Under the pieces are notes generated by a model. It searched no databases, was not told the origin of the DNA, and saw only the letters and a program-made list of their open reading frames with translations. Shown piece by piece: positions 30,396-41,983 of a DNA stretch of 64,000 nt. The position numbers and the translations under genes are program-made. This stretch comes from Steinernema hermaphroditum (taxonomy: Eukaryota > Nematoda > Chromadorea > Rhabditida > Steinernematidae), in assembly GCA_030435675.1 (NCBI GenBank), contig CM059625.1:12524001-12588000 (forward strand). Reading direction: 5' to 3'. Each line of letters starts with the position of its first letter. The first letter of the stretch is position 1.

Positions 30396-33300
30396 TTAGC
30401 CTTGATATTCTAGACGAATTTTTGCGAACAATTCGTCCATTACTTTATCTAAATCCTTTCCCTTAAGCGCCGTGAGTGCCTCGCGCATATGTGGAAGGTA
30501 AGGTTCTGGGACGTAAGCACCAATGCAAGAGTCGAATCTGCTAGCCATAAGATTCCGAATAAACTGAAGTAAAGTGCTAACTTCATGCTGCACCATCAAA
30601 TACTGAGGGTCAGTTGCATTAAATGTAGCACTGACAGGGACCTGGAATGGAACCTGTAAATTGACGGAAATACCGGACGAGACAGATACCCTAATAACAG
30701 TTTCAATTGATTTGAACCAGACGCAACCCATAATGTCCTCGTTATCACCGTAATTCTGGAATAGCTTTGTGAGCACTGAGAGAGCCGATTTTTGTTGGAC
30801 GCTGTCAGGGAACAGTATACCCTGGTAAATTGAAGTCATGAAGATATTCAAGAAGTCAGCACCTAAAGTATGATTTATAGATGTTTCGTTCATCTAAAAA
30901 GTACATACCTCTACAGGATATTAGCTCTACCACCTTATTTGCGACGATCGCTTGACAGAATTGGAAGTAGCCTCGTTTAAAATAGAAGAGGTTGCGCGTT
31001 TCAACTTCGTCATTCGGATCGATCTGCGCTCCCATCAGCGACAAAATCAGTTGAATGAGACTGACCATGTCAATGCCAACGGTCAAGATCTTTTGCTGAA
31101 ACAGCCACCAATAGAGACGTAATCAAAATGGTCAGTACCTTGTACTTGGTGAAAATCTGTTGGCAGAGAATCATGAAGTCTGACATGGCTTTCACCGATC
31201 TCACAACCATGACAAATTTTTGGAACAACTCTGGTAAAACAGGAACCAATTGATCATCGAGACAAATGACCATTCGGTGTAAATATTGCCGAAGGCTGTC
31301 CAAAATTATGTCCGCATTATCGACAGTTAACGCGTTAAGGAAAGTCTAAATCGACACACTGTAAAAGTGAGCGTAAACGCAGCGAACCTACAGTCATCAT
31401 GTAGACGAAAGCTTCGGTACAGTTGCACGAATCCATGGTAGCATGAGGGCTGAAGGCCTTGGTTATACGACTACTATATCCGATCAGGTTGTTCAGTTCA
31501 GTATACAAAAGTTCTCGTTTTTCACCGACCGCAGTTGTTCCGATTTCGCTGGCCGTGACAACGAACTTATTGACTAAGGTTGAAGCAAGTTCCTTCATGT
31601 ATTGTTCCTTTTCCGCCGATTTCAGTTCTCCATTGACGATTAAAGTTGCTGTAGATTCAAAAACGAAAGCTTGCTCGTCGGAACTAAGCAAAGAGTTCTG
31701 ATTGGAACCAACTCCCAAAAAAGGGATCAGGCGGGCCAGGATATTTCCGACATAGGCCCCCAAGAAGGACTTGTGTGCCTTCACAAAACGGCAGAACAAA
31801 TACACCACACGAGCTCGTACTTTCTCATCAGAATGACAAATTCCGCGACTATCTAAGAAACATTCCTGTAACGAAATTTTGTTAAGGACCAATTCACAGT
31901 GACTTGGCAACCTACCACCAAACGTTCAAGTGCCGCATTGTCGTTTGAGATGATTTTGTCGTAACGAGAACCGACTTCAAAGTATGCCAGGTTGACGGCA
32001 GCTATCAGTCTGTCAGCCATGCTGCTTTTTATCACCTAAAGACGAAATGGAATCTCGAGAATACTGTTTAATCGTACCATCAACACCATGAGGGGAATCT
32101 TATTGCCGTCACTTCGCAAATAATTAACCTGAAGCGAGGCAAGTAAGAAACAGGAAATGCAAAGGACCTAACCGGAAGACAGTCGATCAAGTGAAAAACT
32201 AGGGACACAACAGATTCCAATTCTCTTGCCGATGCCGCTTGAACACGATTACAGATCTCAGAAGCGATAGTGTAAATGTTTGTTGCGACGGGTTCAGGGT
32301 CCTAAACGGCATATATAAACACATCTAAAACATCCAGCTGCCACTTACAATTGCGCCAACAGAAGCCAGAATATTTCTGACATCCTTTCGGAATTCCAGA
32401 AACTCAAGCTCGCATTCTCCGGTTCCACCAACCTCAAGGTCTTCCGGGAACGTCCAGTGCCTGATACAAGCTACAGTGATACCGTCCAGGAAGTCCTTTT
32501 TCGACTCCAAGCTGTTGCCTTTGCTCACATTTCGCAGCAGATCTGTATATCCTTTCAAAAAATCGGCAATAGTATGTGCTGCTTGCATGTCTTCGTGATA
32601 GAAGCACCGCATCGCCTTGGGAATGAGAGCTTCGATATGTTCTACACATTCGGCCAACAACTTCTCGCTTCCCTTTGCTCTAAAAGAGAACTTATACCAG
32701 TGAAAAGAGCAGATAATCCAGTTGTTGCAAATGTAGGGCAAATCGATGACTTTCAACCACTCACATCTCACGCATCACATCAAACGCACTTTCGCCTTCA
32801 TATGTTACGTATTATTCTTTTACTGTTAGCTTTTGCCCATTGGGGTGTGTGTCAACCGCCCGATCTCTCTGCAATAAAATGGACTGCCGAAATCGCTTGT
32901 CTTTCGTTGATCTGCGATTCTGGGAAGCGATGCGAGCTAATCGATGAAGTTGCACAGTGCGTCACCGAGGATAAGGGACCTGTGCCAACATCATCACTAC
33001 CTCCCCGAACTACTGTGACAAAAAGTATTTTACCAAAAAAGGATCGGCCCTCTTTCTGCGATTTACCGCCGGTAACTGGGATTTGCTCGAAAAACTTAAT
33101 CCGGTGGTTCTACGACCCTGACAGCAACGAATGTCAGCGTTTTAGTTACAGTGGATGTGGAAATCAAAATAATTTTGTATCTCATTCAGGTTGTTTGCTT
33201 GTCTGTAAGAAATAAATGCTGACTTACTTGCTGAAACATTCAAGCAAATTGAGTCCCATGCAGTTTATTAAGCTTGCCGCCCTTCGTGTTTGTTCATAGT

Positions 33301-34429
33301 CCTAAAAAGTCAATGAATAATGCATATTCCAGTTGATCTAACCTCGCCAGCTTCCAGGAAATTCTTGTTGACAAAGGTGTGATGGAATGCCTTTATGAGA
33401 CTCAGTTTCTTGTCGGTATCCATTCCCTTATAGAGGATACCACTGATCGCTGATATTCCCGCTTCTGTTGTGGGTGGGTGACTCACTCCATCAATGATTA
33501 GTGGAATCATCTCGTCATTAGCCACAAGTTCTAGGTCAATCCAGTCAACAAAAGCCGCGATAGTTTCCAGGCACAATGACTTATTGGCGTCATCACAAAC
33601 TTTCAAAATATTTAGCCATGCGTGAGCGATATCTCTGACACACAGCTCTCTCATGGCATCCTTGATCTGAGTGTTACGGTTCAGCGTGTTCTGACTTCGC
33701 GAAATTTCACGATCCACAACTTCTGCGTCAATGGCGAGTAAAGTCCGAAGGAAGAACTGGACCTTGAAAGCTTCAAACTGATCCAAGAAAATTTCCTGCA
33801 TAAAGCGAGGCCATCGTCCCGGAAAATCAGCGGCGAAGACCAGGGAGAAGAGATGGGCCATCTTGTTCGAAAGAAAAGCTGGCTGTGTGGAGGCTGCGAC
33901 ACGCTCCATCCAATTAGACATCAGAAGTCGGATTTGTGCCACTACGACGTCATTGGAAACACCGTTGTAGTTTTCAATAACAAAGTGTTCAACGACTTGC
34001 AAAAGGAAGAAGTGTTCATTGACATTCCTGAAATATCTCCGCATTGAAATTGAAGTCGTAAAACCCTGGAAATTCTATGTCACTCTTAAGAGCGTAGCGC
34101 ATCAATACTCGGGCACCAATTATATTCAGTTTAATGGACTTTCTGAATTTGTCATACATAATTCCATTAAACATTTTTTCTATAAATTCCTAGCGTTGAA
34201 CGTAGTAAACAAAATTCAAATTCAAATTCAAAAACACTCACCGAAATCGCCCATTAACGATATCGTCACTGCACATACGCCAGCCTTCAGGATCCCTTTT
34301 GAGTTCTTCAAGGTACTGATATGCCTGTTAACAAAAATGCACAGATGAAAGATATAGTTGTTTACTTACATGTACTTGCTGGCCAGGATCTGTGAGAAAC
34401 GTGGCAGCATGTTTACCCAGCTTATTCAT
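30396..34429 (-). CDS. XPOT: Exportin-T, tRNA nuclear export receptor
   Basis: Twelve exons, in transcript order: 34370-34429, 34242-34324, 33343-34027, 33228-33301, 32349-32679, 32173-32301, 32078-32128, 31916-32035, 31392-31865, 31139-31345, 30909-31095 and 30396-30862 (955 residues; vertebrate XPOT is about 960). Diagnostic blocks include AIDAEVVDRE, NTQIKDAMRELC, the helix KVRARVVYLFCRFVKAHK, SLLSSDEQAFVFE, LIGYSSRITKAFS and YLHRMVICLDDQLVP. All are in the order of exportin-T and unlike other karyopherins. It carries mature tRNA out of the nucleus with RanGTP (family knowledge). The intron between exons 4 and 5 (32680-33227) contains a Kunitz gene on the other strand. The first ATG follows a TTTCAG acceptor by one base. 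Confidence 0.93.
32802..33215 (+). CDS. Secreted Kunitz-domain protein nested in an exportin-T intron
   Basis: An intronless gene of 137 residues. It begins with a signal peptide (MLRIILLLLAFAHWGVC). A small Cys module follows (CLSLICDSGKRCELI...C), resembling a follistatin-like N-terminal module. A Pro/Thr linker leads to one Kunitz domain near residues 85-136 with six cysteines in canonical spacing (TGIC, WFYD, FSYSGCG, NNF). The residue after the second cysteine, normally the basic P1 contact, is Ser followed by Lys, so trypsin inhibition is not assured. The gene lies wholly inside intron 32680-33227 of the opposite-strand exportin-T gene. Its stop is 12 nt from the exon beginning at 33228. 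The TAA is part of an AATAAA at 33211-33216. Confidence 0.85.
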   Translation: MLRIILLLLAFAHWGVCQPPDLSAIKWTAEIACLSLICDSGKRCELIDEVAQCVTEDKGPVPTSSLPPRTTVTKSILPKKDRPSFCDLPPVTGICSKNLIRWFYDPDSNECQRFSYSGCGNQNNFVSHSGCLLVCKK

Positions 34430-35668
34430 CCTGAAATGACAAACTTTTCAATGATAAACACGGATAAACACGCATTTCGCAGTCTTCGGCGATTCTGTGA
34501 GTTCGAAATGTTCGCAGTTACCAACAATTAATTCGCTGCGAGACCACCGCCGAGAAAAAAAACGCGACAATATATGCACGATGCGTCGCTTGTGAGATCC
34601 ACAAAGCGAGATCTACTATTCTTCTGATTACAACCAACAATTCTGCGTGTTTTCCGCCCATGTTAATCTACGAAAGCGACGCTTGAACAAAGGCAGCGGA
34701 AAGCAGCGCTTGCTCAAAGTATTTGCATCTAAACCGCGAATAGCAAATCTGAGGCAAATTTCCGTATTTCCGGTAGTCGTCACACTGTCAAAGGAGATAA
34801 TACCAAACAGCCGTACGGCAAAGTACGACTGACTTAGTGTGCAAGGCAGCTTTATTCAAATGCATTTCGTTGAAAGCGCTTGATCTTAGCACGCTTTCCA
34901 TCAATTCGGCTCTAGCCGTGCAGTACGGTGCACCGATTTTCACGACAGCCACGCGAGTGACGCGACCAATCGCCATACATTTGGCCGCATTCCAAATTTT
35001 AAATCGCCCAGTCTCTCTCCGTTTTCCCCGAAGTGAAAGTTATGGTAAATGTGTCGGTCTCTCATTCGTTCCTGCAACGTAATCGTCAATGTATGTAACT
35101 CTCCCTGTATTGGAACATGGAATTGATTATGGTAGCCGCAAAGCTGAACTCTGCCATGGGTCGTGGTCATTCTCGTACAAAAATCCGTCGTCTTATAAAA
35201 TCTGTCATCTTTCAAATCACGACCTTCTCATTGTGGTCATAATGATTTGGCATGCGAGAGAAGCCTTAAAGTGTTCTTCGTCAGCTTCAGGCGAAATATC
35301 GACATACTTGCTTTGAAACAAATTTCTTTCACTCTCTTTTGTGCGACACAGCGCCCTTTCGCTTTATTTCCGTTTGCATTGTTCGGATATGACGACAGCA
35401 ATGGTGCTAAATCGATCGGATCGCAGTGATTAAATGTGAAGTATCGAAATGGCGTCGTGATCGCGGCATCTACGACGATTTACGTGAATTGCATACGGTG
35501 TTTCTTGAGATATTTTCTCGTTGCAGGGTTGTTCAAATTCGGTCGTCTGCTCGTCTACAACGTCTTGTTGTGGTTATCCATTTTTGCTGCTCAGCTGAAG
35601 AACGTTGGTGTTTTTTCTTCACATCCGTTATTTGAGCACGTTACACGATAGTACGCGAACTACTTAAA
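34430..35668. other. Divergent intergenic region between exportin-T and CNOT4
   Basis: Shared upstream region of two divergently transcribed genes. No supported coding frame; nothing distinctive beyond short AT-rich runs. Confidence 0.4.
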
Positions 35669-38600
35669 ATGTCGACTGATGACCAATCTGACCGACAAGT
35701 GAGTACATTTTTCCACTGATCACAATGTCGCCTCCATTTAGTGCCCTCTCTGCATGGAAGCTCTTGAGCTTGACGATTTAAACTTTTATCCGTGTAAATG
35801 CGAGTATCAGGTAATTTGCCGGTCGCCCTCACAATCGCACACGAACACTTCCAGATCTGTTGGTTTTGTTGGCATCGTATTCGGACCGATGAAAATGGGC
35901 TCTGTCCGGCCTGTCGTCAACCCTACTCGGAAGAACCGGCTAATTTCCAGGCTGTCAGCTCCGTCGATGTTCTTAAAAACAAGAGCGAGAAGCGCTCCAA
36001 GGCTCAACAGGGCAAGAACAAGAAAATGAGCGCAGAAGCGAAGAAGCATTTGGCGGCCTATCGCGTTTTGCAGAAGAATCTGCTCTACGTCGTCGGGCTT
36101 CCAGCTCGCTTCAACGACATGGAGCAACTGAGGAGAGCAGAATTTTTCAATCGTTTTGGGAAAGTGGTTAAAATTTCAACGTCGCCTGCGATTAACAACA
36201 TCAATGCATGTTCTGCGTATGTGACCTTTGAAAAAGACGAAGAGGCACTACGCGCTATACAGGTACGATATCACAAAAGGTTACCTTTCAGAACTTCCGT
36301 TTAGACTCTACAAAACGCGGTTCTGGAGGGGAGAACTTTAAAAGCCTCATTAGGTACGACTAAATACTGCTCAAGTTTTTTGCGTAATGCAAACTGCCAA
36401 AAAATTGTAAGTTGCCTCTTTGTGAGTTCCAAGGTCCAACGCCGCTCTGTTTAGGAGTGTATGTATCTCCACGAGATAGCTGATTTGGACATTAGTTTCA
36501 CCAAAGAAGATATGCATGCTGGAAAACATGCGGAATGCGAGAAACGTTTACTTGATGAATATGAAAGGAGTAAAAAGCAACGTTCAACACCAGCTCCGAC
36601 AGCCCAGGTGGCGTCTGTTCCAGCATCTACGTCTCTTGATCGGAAGAGGTCGGTCGAATGCGTTTATGTGTCTTTCACGGATAAAAGAAATTTTTCAGTG
36701 CCGATATCACTACGTCCTCGACAGTGGCATTTCCTCCAATTGGTGGGCAGGTCAAACCTCAGAGGAGGACTCCGACACCACCCCCCGTCACAGAAGATAA
36801 GCCACATTCGCCTAAGCCTCACGCTGGACGTGAACAGAATGGTGTGCGTAGTGAACACGATCAGGAAGTTGAAGAAATAATGGAGAAATCTGTCCCAGAT
36901 ACATTGGTCTCACAAACCAGTGCTTCTCCACCAGAAAAAGATGATACAACCAGCGAGCTTGAAGCTGAGGTAGCAAAGCTGAGGCTAATAACTGTTAATC
37001 CACTTCGGCTTATTTTAGGTCAACGGATGTGTTGAAAATGAATCTAGATCACCCAGTGTTTCCAACGAGGATGTGCTAGAGAACGCAGCTGACTCTGGAA
37101 GTCACCAAAGTATTTCCCCCGTGGAAAGTGCACCTGAAGCTGCTCAGGAATCGCCACGAAAATCTGCTGAGGACGACGAAAACAATGTGAACAGCCCTGT
37201 TAATGCCCCCAAATCCTCAAGATGCCGCTCGCCTCCTGGCTTTAGCCGCCGTGATAGTCCGCCTTTCACCACGGACATCAGCAGCAATACTCCGAAACTG
37301 CCAGCTGACATCCCACCCCCACCTGGACTGTCGACGCCGTTGAGCGGATCTTCTATCTTGAGTATGCTACAGAAACAAGCCGAAAACACAACAGTTTCCG
37401 ATAAGCCGCTTGCCAAATCATCAAATTGGCAAGATATGTTCGGTTTCCGTACATCGGATCACAAAGGCGACGACGAGCTAGGTAATCCCTTGTTTGTGAA
37501 ACGTGCATAACGCACGGAATTCCAGGCTTCGATCCCTTCCAGGAGTCTGCAAAAGCATTGGCGGATCTTGTTGCTCAAGAGTCGAACAAAGAGCGTCCAG
37601 AGTAAGTATATCATGAAATGCATTTTGCTAAGCGTACTAGTTTCAGTCATCGTCAAAAGGTTGACGAAGCGAAGCTTGATCGTCATCATCAGCGTCCTCA
37701 GCGGCCGGTCGCTCCACCGCCAGGCTTTTCTAGCATCAACGATCATGGAAACTTAAAATGGTCCTTTGGAGAAAATGATCCCATGTTCTCCACGCAACAG
37801 CAGCGTCAGTCTCACCAGCAGCCACAACGTTGTTTCCCTCCGAACAGCCTGCTAGCCAACATATTCTCTGCTCAAAACGGCAATCGCCAAGGTGCTTGTT
37901 GTGTTTATCGCCACAATCAATACCATCTCTTTAAGCTCGACCAAACGTAGCTGCTCACCAGACTGTCGGTGATCGTTTGCGGCAACACGGCCAAGCACCT
38001 TTCATGGACGAAAGTGTACATAACAACCGCTATCGTCACCACAATCAGATACCGGGCTATCCTGAGGATCCTATGTCTCGTCACCATCAGATGATGTATT
38101 CGGAAGAAGCAATGGAAAACCGTCGACGACTTCAGGAACAACACATAAATTATTCACACGAAGACCGTCATCGCCATCAGAATATGATGAACTTTGCTGC
38201 TTACAACCAGTCAAGGGGTCACGGTGTGCCACCCCCCGGCCTCGACGCTCAGCGACAGCACATGATGTGGCATGGAAATCAGCAGTCATCACATCATATA
38301 TATCGCGATATGCTTGGAAACAACGAGAAGTTGCCTCATTCAGAGAAAAATGAGACTGCCAGAGTAGATTTACAAGCAGGGCTCAGGGCACTCTTGCCCA
38401 ACGTCAACGTGCGCTTCCTAGAAACATCAGGTGTGTATTCCATTCTTAGCCACTCGGTTGACGTTTTTCTTTAGATGACACTTCCTTGGCACGGTATCAC
38501 AACGTCTTTGATCACCATGAACGAGCTTCCCAGCACCATGCAAATACATCATCAGTGCCACACCCATTTGGGCACCAAAACAATTCCAATTACGGCAGAT

Positions 38601-38710
38601 CTTCTCCAAAAATGGAGCCTAGTGCGAATCAATATTATTACGCGGGTCAGAGTGGAAACAATCAATGGTTGCCTCCTCCACCGGGATTTCCTCCAATTCC
38701 TCGACAATGA
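35669..38710 (+). CDS. CNOT4: CNOT4/NOT4, RING E3 ubiquitin ligase of the CCR4-NOT complex
   Basis: Eleven exons: 35669-35698, 35742-35810, 35855-36262, 36305-36406, 36455-36648, 36699-36969, 37019-37481, 37526-37601, 37647-37891, 37951-38430 and 38475-38710 (857 residues). The N terminus has the NOT4 C4C4 RING (CPLCMEALELDDLNFYPCKC, then FCWHRIRTDENGLCPACR). An RRM follows (NLLYVVGLP, AYVTFEKDEEALRAIQ), then GRTLKASLGTTKYCS and a CCCH-like finger ending YLHE. The rest is low-complexity, with repeated PPPGF/PPPPGF motifs, a conserved GFDPF, ALADLV block and QAGLRALLPN. The last is the CCR4-NOT-linked C-terminal signature seen in animal CNOT4. The enzyme ubiquitinates ribosome-associated and stalled-translation targets (family knowledge). 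Confidence 0.95.
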
Positions 38711-39004
38711 AACGAGTCTTTCCTCAGCCATGCGCTCTCTTGACCATGGCAGCTTCGGACTGTTAAGTTCGCGTTAGATATTGTGTTTGAGCTTTGTGTT
38801 TGGGCAAGTTGTACTATACATTGAAGGGTCGTTCCTATTTATATATAAAAAGTATAAACATGCGTTGACGCCGTGAGAAATTTAATATTACCACATCTTT
38901 AATAAGGACAACGAAACAACGAATGGGTCTAACTCTCAGAGGCAAGCTTCTGAGGCAAGCTGATTCTATGGCAGTTGATGGCACCAGCGGTTGACATCAA
39001 TCTC

Positions 39005-39010
39005 AATAAA
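39005..39010 (+). terminator. Candidate polyadenylation signal of CNOT4
   Basis: An AATAAA hexamer about 295 nt past the stop on the coding strand, before the convergent VGLL4-like gene. Confidence 0.4.
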
Positions 39011-39248
39011 TGTATCATCAAAAAGCCGATTTTTTCCCGTATAAGTGACACAAAGAAATGACTGAAACTATTGGTGACGTAAACAAATTAATATCGAACA
39101 GTCACCATGTAGACATATACATAACAAAGCCATTATGCTGAAGAAGTACTTCTTCAAAGTAGAGCAATATAAATATAATAAATGTAGCTCTACCATAGAG
39201 CTACAATAAAAGACTAGTTTTGGTGAGATGGTCTGGTGTGTCGTGTAA

Positions 39249-40277
39249 CTATTCATCACGTCCTTTTCTGTTTCGCCACAGCTTGAAGTTTTCTTCACCG
39301 AGCGCCTTTCGGAAATGATCGTCAACTGAAAAGGCAATGTAGCTAGCATAGTGAATTGATTATGCACTCACTTTCACCGTTGTTTATAATGATCTGTGTC
39401 ATGGTGCAACTACTTCGGCCGTTCTTCGGACGGCCTGCGGAGTTGGAGGATTCTGGCGGTGGCGAAGGCAGCTCTGCTCGTTGTAGCGGCGACGACGGCG
39501 TTTGAGCAATCGGCATTCGAAGACCCGCTGCGCAACTTAGAAGCTTAGTATCCATAACGGGTGCCACCGTTGGATTGAAGTGTGGGCGTATTGTAGAGGG
39601 ACCGGAGGAAAATTTGGATGCTTGCCGCCGCGGCCATTTTCCACTTAGGGAGCGGCGGAAGTGTTCGGATACATCAGGGTCCGGTGACTTCCTTGATGTT
39701 ACTGACGACGCGCTTCTTTTCATTTCCGCGTTTTTGCGGACTAAAATTTTTCATGTTCTCGTGTAAATCGTCATGAGAAACGTACCATAAGCATTGTTAC
39801 GTATAACGGTCGGTCGAATAAGAGGCACTCCAGAAGTGGATGCACCAGAAGAAAGCGATGTATCGGCCATCTGCGAGGATTGCGGTCGTTTCATCGATAA
39901 ATCCAGGGGCTAAATCATCAATTTGCTAACGGTATTAAGTGAGATTTTCCGTGAAGGATATGGCATTTAAGAAGTTTGTTTACCTGATCGTCATCGATTT
40001 CAGCGTCCGCTTCAGAATCCCGACTTCTACAGGATGCATTATGACCACTTAAACCTAAGCTATCTGTAACGTTTGAGTGGTGCTCAGGTGAAGTGGCAAT
40101 TTTAAGGTCGACTACATTGCGGCGAAGATAATTGACGCTGTTGTCGAGACTGCTGACAGCGACGCTGTATGGTGGGGGCGGCAAAATGCCAAGGTTCAAT
40201 TCGCAGCGCGACTTTTCAACAAAAAGCGGTGGAGCTCTGACGGTCGAATGAAACGCGGATGGATTCGATCCGAACAT
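39249..40277 (-). CDS. VGLL4/Tgi-type transcription cofactor with two TDU (TEAD-binding) motifs
   Basis: Four exons, in transcript order: 39984-40277, 39786-39909, 39372-39740 and 39249-39325 (287 residues). Two Tondu motifs are present: VSEHFRRSLSGKW near residue 165 and IDDHFRKALGEENFKLW close to the C terminus. The V-x-x-HF-R-x-SL and DDHF-x-KALG forms are those of vertebrate VGLL4 and Drosophila Tgi, which compete with YAP/Yorkie for TEAD. Exon 2 begins with PLDLSMKR, a textbook CtBP-binding motif. The two TDUs are about 100 residues apart, against roughly 25 in vertebrates. The rest is Ser/Pro-rich and probably disordered. Upstream AG acceptors near the ATG leave room for an extra 5' exon. 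Confidence 0.82.
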
Positions 40278-41983
40278 GGCGTACGACGAAAGGCGCTTAT
40301 CGGACTGTTTTCTTTATCTGCAGTGCTGAAGGAAACAATTATCAGTAGACACAGCAGTTCGCGCCAATAACGTTACGAGTGATAAGAACGTCATCAACGA
40401 AATAGCCGAACGGTTGATACGGATCACGGCGTGTGGTCGCAACAAGACCCATTTCATCATGTCATGATTGAGGGAAAGGAAAAAGAGATGAGAAAATCGA
40501 GCGACAAAGGTGAGGAAAGGGCGAACGACGGCGAGGGAATCACGATGTCTGTAAAAAATTGTTGTTGACAGTTTGCAGTACAGCGGCGAACAAAGAGAAT
40601 AAATTTAACGGTTTGCGCAGAGCCTGATTTGCATGCGAACGAATGAAGGCGACCACGAATGGCTGTTAAAGGAGTAGCTTCCCACTTCGTACGTTTCGTT
40701 GCCGTCATATTCCGACGTGCACAGTGGCGATATTTGTCGACTTTTCTGGCCGCACACACACTCGAAGTGCCGCGGCCGAACGTACAAATGTGGCATAGTG
40801 GCAATAGTACGTCGCTGTCCTTTGGGACGAAGCGAGGAGGCACCGCGAACACGCTGTTGCGAAGGTGAATCAGCGGCAAAAGCGCGATGTTCTCTTTGCA
40901 TTCGGCAGATTAAAGACCTTGAAGTTGGGAGAGTATAAATGGATCCCACTCAGCTGCTTAGATTAACTGTGCACTGTTTCCATTAGACGAGACAATTTGA
41001 GCCGCGTACGCGTACCCACGGCGCATAAGGACAGACCGTCGACAACCGGTTTTTGCGCGTCGACTCTCTCGCGGATGTGCGGCTGGTTAGTTGCTGTTGG
41101 ATGACAACGGGGGCGATCATTTGATATTGTAATGAGAATGAATGCGAGGAAAGGAAATGACAAAGTGACAATTTCTATATAGATGCGTCCGACGGCGGCC
41201 CAGACAAAAAAGGGGTGTGTCCGAGAAGCAGACTGAAGGCGTGACGATAAAACTTTGTGATGCCATAATTAACATGAGGAACGAAAGAGTTTCTTTTCTG
41301 AACACCAAGGGACAAAAGACAGTCGGTCAGTTTCTGAAAGATGTTGAATAGGCATTCCTCTTTGCAAAGCCTCTAAGCAGCTAATCCTCGGTTTTAACGG
41401 GTGACGGAGGAAAGCACGTCGTCACGATAACGAGAAGGCATTTAAGAGGAAACGTACTCGATTAAGGTGACATCGATACGTGATGCATTTCAACAATAAA
41501 TCTAATAGATACACATTTAAAAAACACCCCGAGGGGATCGAGTGCTCTTCTCGCGCTCACGACCATCCTAATCACTTCTCAAGTGGTCCACCGATCGGTC
41601 TCTCCATTGGTTCGCGCAACCCGCCCCGAACACGTTTCCATCGTCGTTCCTTCCGAAACTTCACACTTAGCGTCGCGGAATCCCCGGAATGCGTGCAATT
41701 TGACCTTGCGTTCGGACAGCGCGCTAACGTCAACAGTGCGCTGACCGAACATGTGACCGGAAGTAGCTGAGAAACATGGTGTCAACTAGGTGTTTATCAA
41801 TTAATTTCTGCCTTTTGTTGTGCTAGGCTACTGACATCAAGACCTCGTTTAAAAGGACAATAACAAAGGCGATGACGAACACGAACAATTATGACAACCC
41901 GTGAACAAACAAAGGATAAGGAAGCGGAAGTTCGTGCCGTAGATCAAATGATATGCGTGATTTTGCAGAGCCCCTCGAGTGCC
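40278..41983. other. Region between VGLL4-like gene and elongase
   Basis: No supported gene. A minus frame at 40457-40879 is open, but has no domain and probably belongs to the VGLL4-like 5' UTR or promoter. Confidence 0.4.
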
